Assembly (NCBI GenBank): GCA_000413015.1
Contig: KE332515.1
Span: forward strand, 1 to 64,000
Length of the DNA stretch: 64,000 nucleotides
Direction: 5' to 3'
Origin: Treponema socranskii subsp. paredis ATCC 35535
GTDB taxonomy: Bacteria; Spirochaetota; Spirochaetia; Treponematales; Treponemataceae
A model generated the notes under the pieces. It was not told the origin of the DNA. It did no database searches and saw only the letters and a program-made list of their open reading frames with translations. This document shows, in pieces, positions 7,544 to 14,398 of the stretch. The translations under genes were made by a program, and so were the position numbers. Position 1 is the first letter of the stretch. Every line of letters starts with the position of its first letter.

Positions 7544-8419
7544 ATGAAACGAAAATCGATATGTACCGTACCGCTGCTCGCACTGTTGCTCCTTGCAGCT
7601 TTGCCGCTTACTGCGTTCGACTGGCCGCAGGATGAAGTGATGTCGGATACGTTTTATTCGTATTTCGGTCAGCTCCGCGGCGGCATAATCAGCACGTCTC
7701 TCATCTTTGCCGATACGTCGGATATAAAAGCCGCCGATAACGGATATGTCGTTGCGATCATAAACGAATACGAAGACGATTCCGTGTTTTTTCCGTCGGC
7801 GCTCGGAAACGCCGTCATACTCGCGCACGGAGACGATCTCATGACGGTGTACGGAAATATCGACAAAGAAACGATCCCCGCTTCTCTCTACGACTCGGAA
7901 AAAGCGGAGACGGGAACGGTCTTCGGTTCGAGCGGAAACGCCGGCTGGCAGCAGGGGCGTTCGAGCCTCGAATTTCAAACGATCGATACGGCAAACGGAA
8001 ACGCGGTAAATCCGAGAGTTCTCATGCCGAGAGTCGGAAAAGAACTCGCGCTTTCGATTTCAGGTATCACGCTTGAGGGTAAGGGAGTGCGCTACGATTT
8101 GCTTGTTCAGCGAACGCTGCCCGCAGGTTCGTATCGAGTGTACCGCCAGCGGCAAAGCGTTGCCATTCCGTATAAGACGCGCGTCGTCGTAAACGGAATT
8201 GTTGCCGATGAAATCTCGTACGACCAGCTTATCCAAAACGGAAGTGTCGTCTACGCCGTCGGGCGGAAAAATTATCCGAAAGAAGCGCTTTATCCCGATG
8301 CGCGTCTGCATCTTTTGGGAGAAGTGACGCTCACTCCGGGAAAAAACACGCTCGGTATCGTCCTCACCGATATATTGGGGGATGTGACGGCGACATCCTA
8401 TTCTTTGACGATTTATTAA
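7544..8419 (+). CDS. Exported M23 (LytM)-fold protein, catalytic residues missing
   Basis: Residues 1-24 are a signal peptide. Residues 45-160 follow the LytM/M23 layout: a DIKAADNGYVVAI strand (family: D..A..dG.V), LGNAVILAHGDDLMTVYGNI (family: G..V.I.HgdG..T.Y.HL), TVFGSSGNAGWQQGRSSLEFQ (family: G.SG.T.G.HLHFE). The zinc ligands have gone: the first His is absent near residue 50, the HxH position reads SLE, and the HL after the Tyr is GN. It is thus probably a non-enzymatic regulator of amidases, like EnvC or NlpD. The last third is a beta-rich domain of unknown role. It follows the propeller gene by 10 bases. Confidence 0.78.
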   Translation: MKRKSICTVPLLALLLLAALPLTAFDWPQDEVMSDTFYSYFGQLRGGIISTSLIFADTSDIKAADNGYVVAIINEYEDDSVFFPSALGNAVILAHGDDLMTVYGNIDKETIPASLYDSEKAETGTVFGSSGNAGWQQGRSSLEFQTIDTANGNAVNPRVLMPRVGKELALSISGITLEGKGVRYDLLVQRTLPAGSYRVYRQRQSVAIPYKTRVVVNGIVADEISYDQLIQNGSVVYAVGRKNYPKEALYPDARLHLLGEVTLTPGKNTLGIVLTDILGDVTATSYSLTIY

Positions 8420-8479
8420 AACCGAAATAATTTATTAATAAATTTAAAAAGGTACCGAAATCTTTCGATGCCTTCGATG

Positions 8480-9271
8480 TTAAAACACCGCGACGACTTC
8501 GCCGTTCGGATAATGTTCGGCTATGTAATCTTTTACCTTTTGACTCGTCATCGCTTTGACAAGCGCTTTAATGCGTTCGTCGTTTTGTGAGCCGTCTTTG
8601 ACGCAGAGTATGTTGACATAGGGCGAATCCGCGCCTTCGACGAGGAGTCCGTCTTTTGAAGCGGTGAGGCCTGCGGGAAGCGCGTAATTTCCGTTGATAA
8701 CCGCGGCGTCGACGTCGTCGAGCGTGCGGGGAAGGGATGCCGCTTCGATTTCACGGAATTTGAGATTCAAACGGTTTTCGGTGATGTCGGCGGGAACGGC
8801 GGTGAGGCCGGCTTTATCGTCGAGTTTGATCAAACCATTCGACTGCAGCAAAAGCAGCGCGCGGCCTTCGTTCGTCGGATCGTTCGGAATCGCGATTACC
8901 GCTCCGTTTTTCAAATCGCCGGTACTCTTTATTTTGTGCGAATACAATGCGAGCGGTTCGATGTGGATCCCCGCAACGCTTACGAGATGGAAGCCGCGTT
9001 CTTTGTTGAAGGATTCCATGTAGGGAAGATGCTGAAAATAATTCGCATCGATCTGTCCCGATTCGACCGCTTCGTTCGGCACGACGTAATCGGTGAATTC
9101 CTGCACTTTCAGCGTAATGCCTTCTTTTGCAAGGTCGTCGACGAGCAGATTGAGGATTGCCGCGTGCGGTTCTGGCGTTGCGCCGACCGTCAGCACTTTC
9201 ACTTCCGATTTTTTCGAGCAGCCGACCGATACCGCGGCGGCCGCTGCAATCGCTAAAATACTCTTTTTCAT
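8480..9271 (-). CDS. metQ: MetQ/NlpA-family substrate-binding lipoprotein
   Basis: Residues 1-18 are a lipoprotein signal ending in SVGC, with Cys18 as the lipidated residue. The mature part matches the NlpA/MetQ family: VLTVGATPEPHAAIL, EFTDYVVPNEAVESGQIDANYFQHLPYMESF and IPNDPTNEGRALLLLQ are family hallmarks. MetQ delivers methionine to MetNI; the treponemal homologue is the Tp32 antigen. No metN or metI gene lies nearby, so the transporter would be assembled from another locus. It has its own strong promoter and a short hairpin in the leader. Confidence 0.92.
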   Translation of the reverse strand: MKKSILAIAAAAAVSVGCSKKSEVKVLTVGATPEPHAAILNLLVDDLAKEGITLKVQEFTDYVVPNEAVESGQIDANYFQHLPYMESFNKERGFHLVSVAGIHIEPLALYSHKIKSTGDLKNGAVIAIPNDPTNEGRALLLLQSNGLIKLDDKAGLTAVPADITENRLNLKFREIEAASLPRTLDDVDAAVINGNYALPAGLTASKDGLLVEGADSPYVNILCVKDGSQNDERIKALVKAMTSQKVKDYIAEHYPNGEVVAVF

Positions 9272-9343
9272 GATGTATCTCCTGATATTGTCTATAAAGA
9301 CCGAATGTAAATAAAACGCATCGGAATGACGCCGATAGCGGCG

Positions 9344-9372
9344 ACTATATATACTATTTCCTACTTTGTCAA
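9344..9372 (-). promoter_or_regulatory. Sigma-70 promoter for metQ
   Basis: On the minus strand TTGACA (9367-9372) lies 17 bases from TATAGT (9344-9349). The leader of about 65 bases contains a small hairpin (CGCCG, CTAT loop, CGGCG) but nothing that resembles an S-box riboswitch. Confidence 0.75.
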
Positions 9373-9404
9373 TAGGTTAAGTATTTATTTTCGGATCCTG
9401 CCGT

Positions 9405-10580
9405 TTACGCGTCTTTATCGGTTCTTCGGATAATGCCGCCCCCTGCGATAACGCCGTCGATGTAGAGTACGGCGGACTGTCCCGGGGCTGCGGCGTGCGC
9501 GTTTTCCCGGAATGCAATGCGGTACGGTTTACCGACAAAGGATTCCCCTTTTTGCGCCGTATAAGGTTCGATTCGCGCAGGTATCGGACGGGAGGCGAGG
9601 CGGATCTTTACAAAGGCATCGAACGGAGCGTCCGGCGCGACATTGCCCGGCCACACGAAATCGTCGGCGATAAGCGCGTTCGCGTTCAAATCTTCGCTTC
9701 CCGAAAGGATGACGAGATTGTTTGCCGCATCGATCGAATGGACGTACAGGGGTTTTACCGACGATACTCCGAGGCCTCGCCTTTGACCTACCGTATAATG
9801 TTCGATACCGCGGTGGCGGCCGAGTACGCGTCCGTCGAGATCGATGATATCGCCCGGAATCGATTCTTTATCGGAAAATAAAGCATCGAAATATTCGGGA
9901 GGAATAAAATCCTGACTTTCGGCTTTTTCCGCGGCAGCGAGGCGATTTTCACGCGCAATGCGGAACACATGCATTTTTTCAAGTTCCGCAAGCGGAAAGC
10001 GCACCCGTTCGAGCGTCACGGACGGAATCCGATATAAAAAATACGTTTGATCTTTCGCACTGTCGAGAGCGGTTGCAATCATCGCGGGTTTCGTATCGGT
10101 ATGCCAAAGACCCGTTTCAGGCCGTACGATGCGCGCATAGTGACCGGTGCAAAAATAATCGTAGTCGATGCCCTGCCTTTGTACGCCTTCGAGCAGCGCG
10201 CCGAATTTAACAAAACTGTTGCAGCGGATGCACGGATTCGGCGTCCTGCCTGCGCGGTATTCCGATTTGAAATAATCGAGCACTTGTTTTTGATATTCGT
10301 CTTTTACGTCTATGACGCGATAGAGTATATCGTTTTCTTTGCAGAATTTTTCACATTCCGCTATATCTTCCGATTCGTCGGGACCGTAACACGAAGAACG
10401 CAGTTTTTTTCCGTCGGGCAGTTCGGGTAAATCGCCCTTCCACATCGACATAGTTACGCCGATGACATTGCAGCCTTTTTGCTTGAGAAGCAGGGCTGTG
10501 ACCGTCGAATCGACGCCGCCTGAAAGACCTACGACAACGGTATCGCCCGCTTCAGGCAGTTTTTGCATAATAAAATTCAT
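9405..10580 (-). CDS. mnmA: tRNA-specific 2-thiouridylase MnmA
   Basis: Adds sulfur to U34 of tRNAs for Lys, Glu and Gln, using ATP to adenylate the base. The PP-loop GLSGGVDSTVTALLLKQKG is at residues 19-37. GRTPNPCIRCN carries the first catalytic Cys and the later block DQTYFLYRIP is also diagnostic. The second catalytic Cys, normally in a G..CGFC-like context near residue 200, is not obvious here: the region reads ENRLAAAEKAESQDFIPPEYF, with SQDFI where SQDICF is usual. This deserves a check, as some lineages (including eukaryotic MTU1 relatives) vary here. At 391 residues it has the normal length. Confidence 0.9.
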   Translation of the reverse strand: MNFIMQKLPEAGDTVVVGLSGGVDSTVTALLLKQKGCNVIGVTMSMWKGDLPELPDGKKLRSSCYGPDESEDIAECEKFCKENDILYRVIDVKDEYQKQVLDYFKSEYRAGRTPNPCIRCNSFVKFGALLEGVQRQGIDYDYFCTGHYARIVRPETGLWHTDTKPAMIATALDSAKDQTYFLYRIPSVTLERVRFPLAELEKMHVFRIARENRLAAAEKAESQDFIPPEYFDALFSDKESIPGDIIDLDGRVLGRHRGIEHYTVGQRRGLGVSSVKPLYVHSIDAANNLVILSGSEDLNANALIADDFVWPGNVAPDAPFDAFVKIRLASRPIPARIEPYTAQKGESFVGKPYRIAFRENAHAAAPGQSAVLYIDGVIAGGGIIRRTDKDA

Positions 10581-10631
10581 ATCGGCAGTGTAGCGAAAAA
10601 AGCGGATTTATAAAAGAGCGCGCATTTCGCA

Positions 10632-11003
10632 TTATTGTTTAATTTTTTGCAAAATCCAATCGCGGAGTACGACTGCATTATTGTTTTCGCTGTCCTTTGC
10701 ACCGTAGAGCAGCGTTACATTTTTCGTTTTAAGCTTTTGCGCGCATTCGAGTGCAAATCGTTTCGCTTCATCGTTTTTTGCAAGTTCTTTTTTATATGCT
10801 GCACGGAATGCCGGAAATTTTTCCGGTTCGTGATTGAAATCTTTTCGTATTTCGTTCGACGGAGCGATATCTTTGAACCAGCCGTCTATGGCGGCATTTT
10901 CTTTTTTCAATCCCCGCGGCCACAGGCGGTCTACGAGACAACGCTCTCCGTCGTCGTCCGCAGCCGGAAGATATACCCGCTTTATAAGCAATTTTCCTTT
11001 CAT
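10632..11003 (-). CDS. DUF488 family protein (YeaO-like)
   Basis: A 123-residue protein of the DUF488/YeaO family; LLIKRVYLPAADDDGERCLVDRLWPRGLKKE, then DIAPSNEIRKDFNHEPEKFPAFRAAYKKEL, and TLLYGAKDSENNNAVVL are the three conserved blocks. The family has no established biochemical role. The ATG at 11003 starts the conserved part; the -10 box ends ten bases before it and no ribosome site is seen, so the mRNA is probably leaderless. Confidence 0.87.
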   Translation of the reverse strand: MKGKLLIKRVYLPAADDDGERCLVDRLWPRGLKKENAAIDGWFKDIAPSNEIRKDFNHEPEKFPAFRAAYKKELAKNDEAKRFALECAQKLKTKNVTLLYGAKDSENNNAVVLRDWILQKIKQ

Positions 11004-11013
11004 AGTTATTATA

Positions 11014-11042
11014 ATGATACATCTTTCAGATACGGAAATCAA
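11014..11042 (-). promoter_or_regulatory. Putative promoter for the DUF488 gene
   Basis: On the minus strand TTGATT (11037-11042) is 17 bases from TATCAT (11014-11019). A TATAAT also overlaps the region nearer the ATG. Either way the start of transcription falls at or within a few bases of the start codon. Confidence 0.5.
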
Positions 11043-11132
11043 GTTTTGCCGAAAAAGTCGAACCGATGATACGGCTTATTTAAAATAAAAAAAAGAGTCT
11101 GCAACTCGCAAACTCTTTTCCTTGAGCGATAG

Positions 11133-11259
11133 AAGGGAGTCGCCTTCCGGTCGCGTACATCCTGTATGCTCCCTGCAGGCCGGTCACAGTGCCTGACGAC
11201 GGCATCCTTGCCGTTTTTTCGCGGCGCCTGCCGCGTGGCACTGTGCCTTCGACTCCCTT
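11133..11259 (-). ncRNA. Candidate structured RNA, unit 1 (GGA-loop hairpins)
   Basis: A 127-nt block closed by a 10-bp stem. Inside, CACAGTGCC pairs with GGCACTGTG and encloses two hairpins: CGCGGC with loop AGGC, and CGGCA with loop AGGA (11200-11213). A third hairpin (11153-11169) shows a GCATAC/GTACGC stem with loop AGGAT. The motif ACAGGATGT is close to the known CsrA-binding consensus, with GGA exposed in a loop. Transcription would need read-through of the tRNA terminator or an unseen promoter. Confidence 0.4.
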
Positions 11260-11334
11260 AATCTAAAAAACTGAAGTCATATTTAAAATAAAAAAAAGAG
11301 TCTGCAACTCGCAAACTCTTTTTTTCAGCGGTAG

Positions 11335-11461
11335 AAGGGAGTCGCCTTCCGGTCGCGTACATCCTGTACGCTCCCTGCAGGCCGGTCACAGTGCCTGACG
11401 ACGGCATCCTTGCCGTCTTTTCGCGGCATCTGCCGCGCGGTACTGTGCCTTCGACTCCCTT
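11335..11461 (-). ncRNA. Candidate structured RNA, unit 2 (GGA-loop hairpins)
   Basis: Second copy of the 127-nt block, with the same closing stem. It keeps the AGGA-loop hairpin (11402-11415) and a perfect 6-bp GCGTAC/GTACGC hairpin with loop AGGAT (11355-11371). The first hairpin's loop changes from AGGC to AGAT with the CGCGGC/GCCGCG stem intact, and one pair in the enclosing helix is lost. Differences fall mostly outside paired bases. Confidence 0.4.
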
Positions 11462-11489
11462 AATCTAAAAAACTGAAGTCATATTTAAA

Positions 11490-11524
11490 ATAAAAAAAAG
11501 AGTCTGCAACTCGCAAACTCTTTT
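11490..11524 (-). terminator. Intrinsic terminator of tRNA-Gly
   Basis: On the minus strand AAAAGAGTTTGC pairs with GCAGACTCTTTT across GAGTT (one G-U pair), followed by a run of eight T and ATTTTAAAT. The same terminator is repeated in each unit of the array downstream. A close relative (GAGTTTGC, GTT, GCAGACTC) lies within the ATPase spacer at 39204-39343. Confidence 0.85.
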
Positions 11525-11530
11525 CCTTGA

Positions 11531-11602
11531 GCGGTAGAAGGGAGTCGAACCCTCGTCTCCAGCTTGGAAGGCTGGGGTAATGAGCCGTTATACGACTACC
11601 GC
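11531..11602 (-). tRNA. tRNA-Gly (anticodon UCC)
   Basis: The 72-nt cloverleaf starts at 11602. The acceptor stem is GCGGTAG/CTACCGC, the anticodon loop is CTTCCAA with anticodon TCC, and the T loop is GGTTCGA. No CCA is encoded. A consensus promoter lies directly upstream and a strong terminator downstream. The last 17 nt are repeated twice in the downstream array. Confidence 0.95.
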
Positions 11603-11614
11603 AAAAGTGATACT

Positions 11615-11643
11615 ACTATATCGAAAACGGCGGAGTGTGTCAA
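11615..11643 (-). promoter_or_regulatory. Sigma-70 promoter of tRNA-Gly
   Basis: On the minus strand TTGACA (11638-11643) and TATAGT (11615-11620) are exactly 17 bases apart, and the tRNA begins 13 bases after the -10. Confidence 0.88.
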
Positions 11644-11741
11644 CGGCGCGTTTTGCTTATGCACGCCGAAGCGCCTCCGATTCTGCACGACAAGTTTTCG
11701 TCTGTACTCGGCGGCGCTTCCCTCCGCGAAAGCGACGGTAC

Positions 11742-13157
11742 TTAGGCCAAATGCGATGTGAGCCAGGACTTGAACGCTTCGTAATCGTTTTCCATCGGAA
11801 CGGCGTTGTCGGGGAGCTGCATCACTTGCATGAGTCTGTCGGGTATGGGAGGCTCTCTTCCGCAGGCTTTGGCGACGGTTTCGCTGAACTTTGCGGGATC
11901 GGCCGTTTCGAGGATGATGCCGATGCTCTTTTTTTCCGTGACGAAGCGTGCCCAATCGGGGACGTTCGGCGTGAGGCCGGGTTTTTCGCTTGCACCTTTT
12001 ATGCCGCCCATGAGATTTTGCATGGAGCCGCTTCTGATATCGTCCCACGCTTTCCACGCGATCGCTCCGTGCGGATCGGTGATATATCCCGTTTTTGCAT
12101 GGCACGATCGGACGGCGTTCATAATGCCGTCGTTGTCGAGCCAGTACGATGCAAAGAGGCTTCGTACCTGTTCGAGCGAATACATTGCTGCGATGCGCTC
12201 GTAGTTGCTCGGAGCGCCGACGTCCATCGCGTTTGCGTACGTTTCGACGGACGCGCGCGCGCGGTATTCACCGGTGGCGATCCAGTCGGGAACGGTGTGA
12301 TTCGTATTCGTCGCTGCGATGAAACCGGTGATCGGCGCTCCCATTTCGCGCGCGATGAGGCCCGACGTGAGATTTCCGAAATTGCCCGACGGAACGGACA
12401 TGATGAGGGCAGGAGAGTCGATTTTGCTGTCGAGCTTTACTCTGTCGCGAGAAGCGAGAGAAGCGTACATATAATAAAAACTCTGAGGTAAAAGGCGAGC
12501 GATGTTTATCGAATTTGCGGAAGAGAGCCGAAAATTTTTTCGCAATTCGGCATCGGTAAAGGCGGTTTTGACAAGCTTTTGGCAATCGTCGAAAGTACCG
12601 CGCACTTTGAGCGCCCGCACGTTTCCGGTAAAGGTCGAAAGCTGTTTTTCCTGAAGAGCGCTCACTTTTCCTTCGGGATAAAGGATCGTCACGTCGAGAC
12701 CCGCTACGTTGTGGAACGCGCTTCCGACGGCGCTTCCCGTATCGCCCGAAGTTGCGACGAGGATATGAAGCGTACCTTTTTCGGTTTTATTAAAAAACGA
12801 CATCACGCGCGCCATAAAACGTGCGCCGAAATCTTTAAACGCGCATGTCGGTCCGTGAAAGAGTTCCAGCACATAGGTGATAGAATCGAGGGGAACGAGT
12901 TTCGGCGAAAACGGATATGCGTCTTCGATAATGCCTTTGAGTTCGTCGTCCGGTATTTCCCCTTCGACGTAGGGCTTGGCCATATTGAATGCGATATCGC
13001 GGAAACACGGTGCGGGCGTTTTATTGATAAGCGCCCGATCGATGTGCGGAAAGGATTCGGGCATATAGAGTCCGCCGGTTACGGGGTTCATGCCGCCCAT
13101 GACGGCGGTTCGAAAATCGGTTTTTACACTTGCATCTCGCGTGTCGGTGTACTTCAT
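11742..13157 (-). CDS. thrC: Threonine synthase
   Basis: Converts O-phosphohomoserine to threonine with PLP. FHGPTCAFKDFGARFM holds the PLP lysine, and VATSGDTGSAVGSAF the phosphate-binding loop; SVPSGNFGNLTSGLIAREMG is the following family block. The protein is 471 residues, as expected for the longer ThrC subgroup with an N-terminal YTDTRD segment. The start at 13157 has AAGGAG six bases upstream; an in-frame ATG at 13172 overlaps that site. No other threonine genes are adjacent, so the upstream steps must come from elsewhere in the genome. Confidence 0.95.
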   Translation of the reverse strand: MKYTDTRDASVKTDFRTAVMGGMNPVTGGLYMPESFPHIDRALINKTPAPCFRDIAFNMAKPYVEGEIPDDELKGIIEDAYPFSPKLVPLDSITYVLELFHGPTCAFKDFGARFMARVMSFFNKTEKGTLHILVATSGDTGSAVGSAFHNVAGLDVTILYPEGKVSALQEKQLSTFTGNVRALKVRGTFDDCQKLVKTAFTDAELRKNFRLSSANSINIARLLPQSFYYMYASLASRDRVKLDSKIDSPALIMSVPSGNFGNLTSGLIAREMGAPITGFIAATNTNHTVPDWIATGEYRARASVETYANAMDVGAPSNYERIAAMYSLEQVRSLFASYWLDNDGIMNAVRSCHAKTGYITDPHGAIAWKAWDDIRSGSMQNLMGGIKGASEKPGLTPNVPDWARFVTEKKSIGIILETADPAKFSETVAKACGREPPIPDRLMQVMQLPDNAVPMENDYEAFKSWLTSHLA

Positions 13158-13206
13158 ACCATCTCCTTTCAAAAATTAATAAAAATTAATAATATCGATT
13201 TTATCG

Positions 13207-14193
13207 TTACATTCCGTAGAGTATCGCGCGCACCGTTTGCGAAGCGATTTTTTTACGGCATGCTTCCGCAGCGAGATACTGCGATGTCCCTGTTTCCGAT
13301 GCCGTCTGCCGCGTTTTATACAGCACTTCTCCGTTTCGCATATCGATGCACACAATGTCCGCGACGAGGGTACTCGTATACGTGCCGTCATTTCTGCGTT
13401 CCGAAGGTTCGGCAAATTTTATCGAACCCGATACCATAAAACCCGCCGAATCTCCGACGATGGCGCGCGTCGCTTTGTAAAGAGCGTCGATGCTTTTGTT
13501 CAGATAATTCGGAGAGGGGATTGGAGAGTTTCCCGATCGGACACCGGAATTGATAAAGTCTCTTAAAATGTAGCGCGAATTGGTAAGTGCTCGGCCGTTT
13601 TCATCGAAATCGAATACGTAGAGGATGCCGCTTTTTTTTGCCAAGTCGGTACGGACTTTGTAAGGAGCGGTTACGCTTGCAGCCAGAGCGGCGTCGACGG
13701 TTTCGGGATTCGAATTGACGGGTGTCGGATAAAAGGTTAGGACTTCGTCGAACGATGCGGTCGGTACGGCGGGCATAAAATCGATCCGGCCGTTTTCGTC
13801 CGTTGTTAAAACGGTTGTATCGTAGACGATGGCATCGTCCGAGCGCGATGCGGGGTATGAAACGGTGATCGGCATACCCGCCGCTTCTTTCCCCTCGGCG
13901 TCTTTTACGAGGATCGTATATGCCGAAGAAAAAGCGACGTGCTTTACCGTTTGCTTCGGAAAAGAAACGACGTTCAAAGCGATGCCGGAAATCTTCGTTA
14001 AGAATTCGTTTTGTTCGATGACGTCGGGGCTCGGCGTTTCCGGTTCTTCCGCTGCGGCTTCTTCGATCGGTGCGGAAAGTCGTTTTTCCGCCGATTTTGC
14101 ATCTTTTTTCGATGCGTGTGCACCCGATAAAAACGCTGAAAAAAGCAATGCCGCCAGAGCGACCGGACGGCACTTGTTTATTAAAATAATCAT
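13207..14193 (-). CDS. Exported protein with an Ig-like segment, function unknown
   Basis: A 328-residue protein with a signal peptide (hydrophobic core at residues 11-23, cut near AHAS). After a charged, Glu/Ala-rich linker, residues 75-165 form a beta-rich domain (AYTILVKDAEGKEAAGMPITVSYP, then TTDENGRIDFMP) like the Big/CarboxypepD-type repeats that stabilise surface proteins. The C-terminal 130 residues (SIDALYKATRAIVGDSAGFMVSGSIKF to the end) recall periplasmic LpoB/CsgG-type domains that often act in envelope assembly, but the match is weak. No ribosome site is clear. Confidence 0.68.
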   Translation of the reverse strand: MIILINKCRPVALAALLFSAFLSGAHASKKDAKSAEKRLSAPIEEAAAEEPETPSPDVIEQNEFLTKISGIALNVVSFPKQTVKHVAFSSAYTILVKDAEGKEAAGMPITVSYPASRSDDAIVYDTTVLTTDENGRIDFMPAVPTASFDEVLTFYPTPVNSNPETVDAALAASVTAPYKVRTDLAKKSGILYVFDFDENGRALTNSRYILRDFINSGVRSGNSPIPSPNYLNKSIDALYKATRAIVGDSAGFMVSGSIKFAEPSERRNDGTYTSTLVADIVCIDMRNGEVLYKTRQTASETGTSQYLAAEACRKKIASQTVRAILYGM

Positions 14194-14360
14194 ACGGTTC
14201 CTTTTTTATTGAAATTATTAATTTTAAAATCGAATGCACAAATATCCGAAAATCGAAATTTTCAGACAGCTTCGTTCCTCATAACGCTTTATATAAAATA
14301 GTATATCGCCTTTTTGAAAAAATCTCAAGTTTCGGATTGTCAAATTTCCCGCTTGCCCTG

Positions 14361-14389
14361 TTGCCCAAAAGGCGCCGTCTATCTAAAAT
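14361..14389 (+). promoter_or_regulatory. Putative promoter for alr
   Basis: TTGCCC (14361-14366) lies 17 bases from TAAAAT (14384-14389). The ATG of alr begins nine bases after the -10, without a ribosome site, so the message would be leaderless or nearly so. Confidence 0.5.
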
Positions 14390-14398
14390 AGGCGTACT

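Larger units (their letters stand above)
11078..11544. repeat. Tandem ~202-bp repeats at the 3' side of tRNA-Gly
   Basis: Two full units (11078-11280 and 11281-11482) and a third partial one (11483-11544) that runs into the tRNA gene. Read on the minus strand each unit holds, in order, a 17-nt copy of the tRNA-Gly 3' end (exact at 11328-11344, one mismatch at 11126-11142), the tRNA terminator hairpin with its T-run, a linker and a 127-nt structured block whose ends (AAGGGAGTCG / CGACTCCCTT) are complementary. The two units differ at only a few positions, several within loops. The arrangement resembles the 178-bp repeats with 19 bp of tRNA 3' end found after E. coli tyrT. Confidence 0.92.

Noticed and set aside
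9272-9343. Possible S-box riboswitch in the metQ leader
   Set aside because: The leader after the mapped promoter is only about 65 bases, with one small hairpin; the conserved SAM-riboswitch core and a four-way junction are not present.
11078-11544. CRISPR array or integron attC sites as an explanation for the tandem repeats
   Set aside because: The units are about 202 bp, nearly identical throughout, with no short repeat-spacer pattern, no cas gene, no GTTRRRY core and no integrase in the window.
11580-12491. Long open frame on the plus strand (about 300 codons) opposite threonine synthase
   Set aside because: Its residues (Arg/Cys-rich, no domain) follow the codon pattern of thrC in an antisense frame, it overlaps tRNA-Gly, and it has no ribosome site.
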